From assembly GCA_902473545.1 (NCBI GenBank), contig CABRSG010000053.1, positions 1 to 10,732 of the forward strand: DNA of 10,732 bases, read 5' to 3'. A program made the position numbers and the translations under genes. The stretch is from an uncultured Lachnospiraceae bacterium. Lineage in GTDB: Bacteria > Bacillota > Clostridia > Lachnospirales > Lachnospiraceae. Numbering within the stretch: position 1 is the first letter of the stretch; every line of letters starts with the position of its first letter. Below are positions 6,174-10,732 of this stretch, piece by piece. The notes beneath the pieces were generated by a model, which was not told the origin of the DNA, did no database searches, and saw only the letters and a list, made by a program, of their open reading frames with translations.

Positions 6174-8255
6174 ATGAGCAAAACAGGTAATCTTTCTATT
6201 AACAGTGAAAACATTTTTCCGATTATCAAAAAGTGGCTGTATTCCGACCACGACATCTTCATGCGAGAGCTGGTTTCCAACGGCTGTGACGCCATCACAA
6301 AGTTGAAAAAGCTTGCCTTAATCGGAGAATTTGCTTTCCCGGAGGGCTACAAAAACAAAATTGACGTTATCGTAAATCCGAAGGAAAAAACGCTGAAGTT
6401 TATCGATACCGGTCTTGGCATGACTGCCGACGAGGTGGAGGAATATATCACACAGATCGCCTTCTCCGGCGCAACTGACTTCCTGGAGAAGTACAAGGAC
6501 AATGCCAACGGCGACGAGATCATCGGTCACTTCGGTTTAGGCTTCTACTCTGCGTTTATGGTAGCTGACGAAGTACACATTGATACGCTCTCCTACCGCG
6601 AAGGCGCTTCTGCTGTTCACTGGGAATGCGACGGCGGTACCTCCTACACCATCGGAGAGGGCGCCAAAACGACCGTCGGTACGGAAATCACCCTGTTCCT
6701 CAACGAAGAAAGTCTGGAGTTTGCCAACGAATATCGTGTCCGCGAGGTTTTGGAAAAATACTGCTCCTTTATGCCGACCGAAATTTTCCTTACCAACGCA
6801 GACGCTGAGCCACAGTATGAAACCATTCTCAAGGAAGAAGTACGCGATGACGATGAAGTGATCGAATACATTCATGAGGATGCCAAGACGGAGGAAAAAG
6901 AAAACGAAAACGGCGAAAAAGAAGTGGTAGAAGGTTCTCCGGCACAGGAAAAGGCAAAAATTAAGAAGCGCCCGGTTTCCATCAGCGATATTCATCCGCT
7001 CTGGACAAAGCATCCGAACGAGTGCACGAAAGAGGAATATCTGGAGTTTTACCGCAAGGTATTTATGGACTATAAGGAGCCGTTGTTCTGGATTCATCTG
7101 AACATGGACTACCCGTTCAACTTAAAGGGTATCCTTTACTTCCCGAAGATCAACACCGAGTACGATTCCATCGAGGGAACCATTAAGCTGTACAATAATC
7201 AGGTGTTTATCGCAGACAATATCAAGGAAGTGATCCCGGAATATCTGCTGCTCTTAAAGGGCGTCATCGACTGCCCTGACCTGCCGCTGAACGTTTCCAG
7301 AAGCGCGCTACAGAACGACGGCTTTGTGAAAAAGATTTCCGACTATATCAGCAAGAAGGTTGCCGATAAGCTGAGCGGCATGTGTAAGACCGACCGCGAA
7401 GAGTATGAAAAATACTGGGACGACATCAGCCCGTTCATCAAATTCGGCTGCTTAAAAGACAGCAAATTCAGCGACCGTATGATGGATTATATTCTGGTGA
7501 AGAACTTAGACGGCAAGTACCTCTCGCTGGATGACTTTATCAAAGCAAACCAGCCGAAGGACGCAGAGACTGCCGAAGCAAACGATACCGCAGAAGCTGC
7601 CCAGGAGAACACCGCAGAAGAGGCTTCTAAAGAGGAAACGGAAAAAGAACCGCCGCAGACAACTCTTTACTATGTGACAGACGAGGTACAGCAGAGCCAG
7701 TACATCAACATGTTTAAGGAAGCCGGGCTGGACGCCGCAATCCTGAAGCACAATATTGATACGCCGTTTATCACGCATGTAGAGCAGAAAAAGGAGAACG
7801 TTCACTTCCAGCGCATCGACGCCGATGTGACCGATTCCGTCAAAGAAGAGACGTCCGGAGACGAGTTGAAGGAAACCACAGAAACGCTTACCGATGTTTT
7901 CCGCAAAGCGCTCGGCAAGGATAAGCTTGAGGTAAAGGTGGAGAAGCTGAAAAATGAGAAAGTATCTTCCATGATCACGCTCTCCGAGGAAACACGCCGT
8001 ATGCAGGAAATGATGAAGATGTACAATATGTACGGCATGGACCCGAATATGTTCGGCGGATCCGAGACACTGGTGCTGAATGCAAACAATGCGCTGGTTC
8101 AGTTTATCCTGAATAATAAAGATTCCGAGCATGTTCCGATGATGTGCGAACAGCTTTACGACCTCGCGATGCTTAGCCATGCTCCGCTCTCACCGGAGGC
8201 GATGACAAAATTTATCGCGCGCAGCAACGAGATCATGATGCTGCTGACGAAATAA
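6174..8255 (+). CDS. htpG: Chaperone protein HtpG (Hsp90 family)
   Basis: HtpG is the bacterial Hsp90, a cytoplasmic homodimeric ATP-dependent chaperone. The N-terminal GHKL ATPase is clear: RELVSNGCDA (31-40) with Glu32 and Asn36, DTGLGM with Asp78, and GHFGLGFYSAF (118-128). The middle domain has PLWTKHP (275-281), LKGILYFP (317-324), and DLPLNVSR with the ATP-contacting Arg376. The C-terminal dimerisation domain has LVLNANNALVQFIL (633-646). At 693 aa it exceeds the roughly 620-650 aa of many bacterial HtpGs. The excess is in two charged segments: about 236-266 at the N/M linker and an Ala/Glu-rich stretch at about 462-495. Variants include NGCDA for the usual NASDA and SRSALQ for SRE.LQ. 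Start ATG 6174 has GAGGTGAT 5 nt upstream. It is a single gene under a CIRCE-associated promoter. Confidence 0.97.
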   Translation: MSKTGNLSINSENIFPIIKKWLYSDHDIFMRELVSNGCDAITKLKKLALIGEFAFPEGYKNKIDVIVNPKEKTLKFIDTGLGMTADEVEEYITQIAFSGATDFLEKYKDNANGDEIIGHFGLGFYSAFMVADEVHIDTLSYREGASAVHWECDGGTSYTIGEGAKTTVGTEITLFLNEESLEFANEYRVREVLEKYCSFMPTEIFLTNADAEPQYETILKEEVRDDDEVIEYIHEDAKTEEKENENGEKEVVEGSPAQEKAKIKKRPVSISDIHPLWTKHPNECTKEEYLEFYRKVFMDYKEPLFWIHLNMDYPFNLKGILYFPKINTEYDSIEGTIKLYNNQVFIADNIKEVIPEYLLLLKGVIDCPDLPLNVSRSALQNDGFVKKISDYISKKVADKLSGMCKTDREEYEKYWDDISPFIKFGCLKDSKFSDRMMDYILVKNLDGKYLSLDDFIKANQPKDAETAEANDTAEAAQENTAEEASKEETEKEPPQTTLYYVTDEVQQSQYINMFKEAGLDAAILKHNIDTPFITHVEQKKENVHFQRIDADVTDSVKEETSGDELKETTETLTDVFRKALGKDKLEVKVEKLKNEKVSSMITLSEETRRMQEMMKMYNMYGMDPNMFGGSETLVLNANNALVQFILNNKDSEHVPMMCEQLYDLAMLSHAPLSPEAMTKFIARSNEIMMLLTK

Positions 8256-8272
8256 ATTTAAATTGAAGCAAT

Positions 8273-8304
8273 GCCGGGCGGCTTTTGATATACAGCCGTC
8301 CGGC
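8273..8304. terminator. Shared terminator hairpin between convergent htpG and membrane protein genes
   Basis: GCCGGGCGGCT (8273-8283) pairs with AGCCGTCCGGC (8294-8304) as an 11-bp stem with one G-U wobble and a 10-nt loop. On the + strand it is followed by the T-rich AAGTTTAATTT; on the minus strand the following bases are also T-rich but broken. It lies 17 nt after the htpG stop and 20 nt from the stop of the convergent gene, so it probably serves both. Confidence 0.75.
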
Positions 8305-8324
8305 AAGTTTAATTTCCAATAACG

Positions 8325-8825
8325 TTACATCCGTTTATTGTAATAACGCGTAACCGCGATAAAAATCAACGCCAGCAGCATAATGGCAATATAACAGCAG
8401 TAAAACACGGTGCGGCTGAAAAATCCGGCAATCATTGCCGCTGCAAACAGCACCACAACAAAAATGGTGAAGGTCGTCACTGTCACTCTTCTTGTAATCT
8501 CGATTTTACGCTCGTCGTATTCCTCGATTCTTCTTGCATGAAGCGCCTTGGAATCTCTCAGGAGCTTCTTATTTTTCAGCAGAAACATTATTGCTACAAT
8601 ACACAGTCCCGTTCCCACACCGGCATACACGCCGTCTGTAAAGCTGTCCGCTGACGGCAGGAACGCCAGAGATTCATTGAGCACGCTGAGCATCAGCAGA
8701 ACCGCGCCAAATGCGATCAGCGCATACAGCCCTTTCGCTTTCCTGCGGATCATGCCCGCATACTCCTCATCATTTGCCGGAATATTCCAGGCGCCAAATA
8801 AATCCTTCATCATACATGGTTTCAT
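8325..8825 (-). CDS. Four-helix membrane protein paired with an XRE regulator
   Basis: A 166-aa protein with four predicted membrane helices at about 33-53, 65-83, 117-136 and 138-158. The cytoplasmic loop between helices 2 and 3 is charged and contains EEYDERKIEITRR (101-113). The DER..I motif after a two-helix hairpin is reminiscent of small integral membrane families such as DUF2178 that are often coded next to an HTH regulator; I cannot confirm the family. ATG at 8823-8825 overlaps the regulator's TGA by 4 bp (ATGA), so translation is probably coupled; GAGGAGGAAGAG lies just upstream inside the regulator gene. Met5 and Met6 are alternative starts. No transport or enzymatic motif is seen, so its substrate or signal is unknown. 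Confidence 0.8.
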   Translation of the reverse strand: MKPCMMKDLFGAWNIPANDEEYAGMIRRKAKGLYALIAFGAVLLMLSVLNESLAFLPSADSFTDGVYAGVGTGLCIVAIMFLLKNKKLLRDSKALHARRIEEYDERKIEITRRVTVTTFTIFVVVLFAAAMIAGFFSRTVFYCCYIAIMLLALIFIAVTRYYNKRM

Positions 8826-9028
8826 AAATTCTCTTCCTCCTCAAATATAAAAATTTCCTCAATCGTCATGTGAAAAAACTGTGCCACCTTATGGGCGAGA
8901 ACAAGCGATGCATTATATCTCCCGTTTTCCAAAGAGATAATGGTCTGCCGCGTCACGTCGACCGCCTCGGCAAGCTCTGCCTGCGTAACCTTTCCCGCCT
9001 TTCGCAGCTCCTGGATTCTGTTTTTCAA
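8822..9028 (-). CDS. Small XRE/Cro-type HTH transcriptional regulator
   Basis: A 68-aa protein that is almost entirely one HTH_3 domain. The helix-turn-helix spans about 14-36 (TQAELAEAVDVTRQTIISLE, then NGR), with the family hallmarks Q16, V25 and the R27-Q28 start of the recognition helix. The rest packs the five-helix fold (ASLVLAHKVAQFF, then IEEIF) and ends in an acidic tail. Such short regulators commonly control their own promoter and that of the membrane protein coded with them. The start is TTG at 9026-9028, supported by GGGAGGA 7 nt upstream and the canonical MKNRIQELR opening. It is translationally coupled to the membrane protein gene. The promoter and candidate operator repeats lie at about 9106-9177. 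Confidence 0.93.
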   Translation of the reverse strand: MKNRIQELRKAGKVTQAELAEAVDVTRQTIISLENGRYNASLVLAHKVAQFFHMTIEEIFIFEEEENL

Positions 9029-9035
9029 AATTACA

Positions 9036-9042
9036 TCCTCCC
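9036..9042 (-). promoter_or_regulatory. Ribosome binding site deciding a TTG start
   Basis: GGGAGGA on the minus strand ends 7 nt before TTG (9026-9028). The ATG visible in the spacer is followed at once by TAA, so it cannot start the gene; TTG is the only start giving the full HTH domain. Confidence 0.7.
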
Positions 9043-9079
9043 TTTTACAACTGTTTACTTTTCCAGAATTTAAACAGTA

Positions 9080-9120
9080 AAAGCGCGCCGCTTCTGTATA
9101 TGAGAAGTATAGCGCGCTTT
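9080..9120 (-). terminator. Interrupted inverted repeat overlapping the HTH promoter
   Basis: Arms AAAGCGCGC (9080-9088) and GCGCGCTTT (9112-9120) are perfect 9-bp complements, and inner arms CTTCT (9091-9095) and AGAAG (9103-9107) extend the pairing. On the minus strand the hairpin is followed by TTTT, so it can terminate transcripts coming from the CapK-family gene. The HTH -10 box lies inside it, and transcripts started from that promoter would hold only the 3' half and not fold this way. It could instead be an operator. Confidence 0.5.
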
Positions 9121-9134
9121 ACATTTTTTGTCAA
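9106..9134 (-). promoter_or_regulatory. Promoter of the HTH/membrane protein operon
   Basis: On the minus strand TTGACA (9129-9134) and TATACT (9106-9111) are separated by exactly 17 bp. The -35 is perfect and the -10 has five of six bases. Predicted start is near 9099, giving a leader of about 70 nt. Confidence 0.8.
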
Positions 9135-9177
9135 GTATGTTTTACATTTTTTGTATAGTATCTTTTACATTACAGAC
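9118..9177. repeat. 23-bp-period direct repeats, candidate operator
   Basis: TTTACATTTTTTGT occurs at 9118-9131 and again at 9141-9154, each followed a few bases later by AGTAT. A third, shorter copy (TTTACAT) begins at 9164. The period is 23 bp throughout, close to two helical turns. The first copy contains the -35 region of the HTH promoter. The second and third run into the 3' end of the CapK-family gene, whose TAA is at 9142-9144. This layout suits cooperative binding by the small XRE regulator; that is inference. Confidence 0.6.
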
Positions 9178-10470
9178 AAAGCACCGCAGCTTTCCATTCG
9201 GATCCGGCGGGATAACGTTCAGCCAGACGACTTTGATGCGAAATTCCTCCCCGTAAAGCTCCTGCAGACGTCCGCGGAAAAATGCGGCGATTTCCTCTTC
9301 TGTATGAGTCTTGTCCTGCGGGTCACGCACCAGCTCGACACGCAGATCATGGTAGGTCTCCTGCACGTAGCGGAACTGGGCGATTCCGGTAATGCCGTTT
9401 GGAATCTTGCGCAGCTCCAGAACAGAAGTATCCTCCCCGTTTTCGTGCTTTACCATATCGTTCAAACGCCCGTGGATCGTCGTAACAAAGCGGATACCGT
9501 CCTTCATATAGGAGGATGCCGTGTCTCCGATATCGTAATTGATCAACGGAAAATCGGTCTTATAAAGCGGCGTTAAGATCATTCGTCCATTGTCCGCCAG
9601 GTGATTCTCGCTGTCGTAGATGTTGACCACATGCGTATCGCAGCATAAATCATAGTAATCTTTTCCGGGACGCTTTACCAGGCAGCTGCCTGTCTCATCA
9701 CTTCCGTAACAATCCACCAGTCCCGGACCAAAGGTTTTCTCAAGAATCTGCCGCGTCACCTCATCGACCATCTCGCTGACAGGAATATACCACTTCGGTT
9801 TCCGCACCTTCAGCTTATGCTGCTGCGCATACAGCGCAATGCGGACAATACAGTTTTTGCGCAGGCAGATCAGATCCGGTGCATACGCATTCAGTTCATG
9901 AATCACCTGTGCAGTGCCGTCACCCACGCAGCGTTTTTCCGAAATGATCCGGCGCTGCAGAATTCCGAAATTCTGCAGGATAGAATCCTTTTTCTTCTTT
10001 TCCGTGCGGTAGCTCGACTCAAAAGACACCATTTTTCCGGTAAAGGGCTTATAGCCAAAGCTCATCAGAATGCGGATCCAGCTCGCATTTGCACAGGCAT
10101 GTTCCCGCTGCGACTGATAGAGGGTAAGCGGAACGCCGGTGGAACCGCTTGTACTGGTAGCATCCCAGCTATCCCTTGTCTTTGGATTCGCGTCGTATAA
10201 TTCCTTCATCCATTCCCGCAGCTCTGCCTTTGTGAGCACCGGAAATTTTGCCAGATCCTCCGCACAGTGGAAATCCTCCGGCGTGAGGTGATGCTCTTCA
10301 AAGCGCTTCCGATAAAATGATATCTCATAGGCCGCTTTCATCAGCTTATATACATTCTTATTCTGCTTCTTTTTTCGTTTTTGCGGAGCCCGCGAGTAAT
10401 CCTTTTCCAGAATCAGCAGATAATAAAAGGTCGTCAGATTGATTAATTTTTTTTGTAGCTGCAGTTTCAT
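9142..10470 (-). CDS. Phenylacetate-CoA ligase/CapK-family adenylate-forming enzyme
   Basis: A 442-aa cytoplasmic enzyme of the ANL superfamily. Visible core motifs, numbered from the chosen start, are the phosphate loop TSTSGSTGVP (105-114), YGSDETG (255-261), YDIGD (312-316), GRLND (334-338), and a C-terminal PNGK with the candidate catalytic Lys427. This order matches PaaK/CapK proteins, which activate a carboxylate as an acyl-adenylate. CapK-like members often sit in capsule or exopolysaccharide clusters; no such genes are here, so the substrate is unknown. ATG at 10468-10470 was chosen for its AAGGAG site 9 nt upstream. The frame stays open to a TTG at 10539, but that extension runs through a terminator hairpin and is unlikely to be coding. 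A KRKKKQNK stretch lies at 31-38. No clear promoter of its own is seen. Confidence 0.85.
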   Translation of the reverse strand: MKLQLQKKLINLTTFYYLLILEKDYSRAPQKRKKKQNKNVYKLMKAAYEISFYRKRFEEHHLTPEDFHCAEDLAKFPVLTKAELREWMKELYDANPKTRDSWDATSTSGSTGVPLTLYQSQREHACANASWIRILMSFGYKPFTGKMVSFESSYRTEKKKKDSILQNFGILQRRIISEKRCVGDGTAQVIHELNAYAPDLICLRKNCIVRIALYAQQHKLKVRKPKWYIPVSEMVDEVTRQILEKTFGPGLVDCYGSDETGSCLVKRPGKDYYDLCCDTHVVNIYDSENHLADNGRMILTPLYKTDFPLINYDIGDTASSYMKDGIRFVTTIHGRLNDMVKHENGEDTSVLELRKIPNGITGIAQFRYVQETYHDLRVELVRDPQDKTHTEEEIAAFFRGRLQELYGEEFRIKVVWLNVIPPDPNGKLRCFVCNVKDTIQKM

Positions 10471-10492
10471 AAAAATACGCTCCTTATATGAT

Positions 10493-10530
10493 AAAAAGCC
10501 TTGTAAATCCATCCGGTTACAAAGCTTTTT
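10493..10530 (-). terminator. Second tandem terminator hairpin, in the leader of the CapK-family gene
   Basis: AAAAAGC (10493-10499) plus TTGTAA (10501-10506) pairs with TTACAA (10517-10522) plus GCTTTTT (10524-10530), with one C/A mismatch and a 10-nt loop. The minus-strand side ends in GGCTTTTT, so it looks like an intrinsic terminator. It lies only 23 nt before the CapK-family start, so it either ends tRNA transcription or attenuates that gene. Confidence 0.65.
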
Positions 10531-10548
10531 CGTTGCCAAGCATACGAC

Positions 10549-10572
10549 AAAAACGTCCAGTGGACGTTTTTT
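10549..10572 (-). terminator. tRNA operon terminator
   Basis: AAAAACGTCC (10549-10558) and GGACGTTTTT (10562-10571) form a perfect 10-bp stem with a 3-nt loop. The minus strand ends in a five-T run. It starts 3 nt after the tRNA-Leu discriminator base, as expected for a tRNA transcript terminator. Confidence 0.8.
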
Positions 10573-10574
10573 AG

Positions 10575-10658
10575 TGCGGGTAGCCGGACTTGAACCGGCA
10601 CGGAGTTGCCCCCGAGAGATTTTAAGTCTCTTGTGTCTGCCTATTCCACCATACCCGC
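10575..10658 (-). tRNA. tRNA-Leu (anticodon UAA)
   Basis: The minus strand folds as a class II tRNA. Acceptor arms are GCGGGTA and TACCCGC, the anticodon stem AGAGA/TCTCT encloses loop CTTAAAA (anticodon TAA at 10622-10624), and a long variable arm (CGGGGGCAACTCCG) precedes the T arm GCCGG-TTCAAGT-CCGGC. The long variable arm is typical of Leu. Position 10575 supplies discriminator A; CCA is not encoded. It reads UUA codons. Confidence 0.95.
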
Positions 10659-10680
10659 ATAATTATTTTATTGTAGAAAA

Positions 10681-10732
10681 TGGGACCTATAGGGCTCGAA
10701 CCTATGACCCTCTGCTTGTAAGGCAGATGCTC
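10681..10732 (-). tRNA. tRNA-Val (anticodon UAC), partial
   Basis: Only the 3' part is in the window; the 5' end is cut off at the right edge. Visible are the anticodon stem TCTGC/GCAGA with loop CTTACAA (anticodon TAC), the T arm ATAGG-TTCGAGC-CCTAT, and acceptor strand AGGTCCC with discriminator A at 10681. CCA is not encoded. It lies 22 bp upstream of tRNA-Leu on the same strand, so both are probably one transcript with its promoter outside the window. Confidence 0.93.

Noticed and set aside
6537..7097. 186-codon minus-strand frame inside htpG
   Set aside because: It is antisense to conserved Hsp90 sequence, with no ribosome site or recognisable domain. The same applies to the 224-codon frame at 7506-8180.
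7554..7662. Acidic Ala/Glu segment of htpG as a frameshift or assembly artefact
   Set aside because: The frame stays open, codon use is similar on both sides, and conserved middle- and C-terminal-domain sequence resumes in the same frame.
9118..9177. 23-bp-period repeats as a CRISPR array
   Set aside because: There are only two good copies plus one partial, no spacer of typical length, and no cas gene; operator repeats explain them better.
10471..10539. 23-codon N-terminal extension of the CapK-family enzyme
   Set aside because: It starts at a TTG without a ribosome site and is coded by a terminator hairpin; ATG 10470 has AAGGAG.
10575..10732. tRNA genes as an attachment site for an integrated element
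   Set aside because: No integrase gene or repeat of a tRNA 3' end is seen in the window, and the adjacent genes look chromosomal.

Overview
The window looks like chromosomal DNA of a Gram-positive anaerobe of the class Clostridia, most likely family Lachnospiraceae. This is inferred from near-equal base composition, strong AGGAGG-type ribosome binding sites, TTG starts, a perfect HrcA/CIRCE operator, DegV and DUF5721-like proteins, tRNAs without encoded CCA, and the protein sequences themselves. No phage, insertion sequence or CRISPR array is visible.

Layout. Positions 1-108 hold the 3' end of a pyruvate kinase gene on the + strand, followed by hairpins. Positions 205-4029 hold a tight minus-strand cluster, transcribed in the order LRR_5-like protein, DUF2201/VWA protein, MoxR-type AAA+ ATPase, and closed by a terminator at about 154-199. 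The ATPase and VWA protein form the familiar MoxR/VWA pair (ATP-driven remodelling with a metal-dependent adhesion partner); the LRR protein may be an accessory. Upstream lie a small single-pass membrane protein with a very acidic Ala/Glu/Asp tail (4094-4477) and a DegV fatty-acid-binding protein (4573-5412), both on the minus strand.

Positions 5413-5567 form a divergent promoter region. It serves degV (-) and a DUF5721-like gene (+), and the two -35 hexamers are the arms of one palindrome. The DUF5721-like stop codon lies inside a perfect CIRCE element that is followed by a T-run, so one palindrome may act both as terminator and as HrcA operator. A near-consensus promoter and htpG (Hsp90) follow. 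This HtpG is long (693 aa) and has two charged segments.

Convergent to htpG, across a terminator hairpin, is a two-gene unit: a small XRE/Cro-type regulator (TTG start) and a four-helix membrane protein, overlapping by 4 bp. Its promoter (TTGACA-17-TATACT) sits next to 23-bp-period direct repeats. These repeats extend into the last codons of the next gene, a phenylacetate-CoA ligase/CapK-family adenylate-forming enzyme (9142-10470). The window closes with two minus-strand tRNA genes, tRNA-Leu(UAA) and a partial tRNA-Val(UAC), and two tandem terminator hairpins after them.

Most of this is ordinary chromosomal content. The points most worth a second look are the double-duty CIRCE/terminator at htpG, the three-gene LRR-VWA-MoxR cluster whose metallopeptidase-like motif lacks its glutamate, the operator-like repeats embedded in a neighbouring gene's 3' end, and the two charged segments in HtpG.
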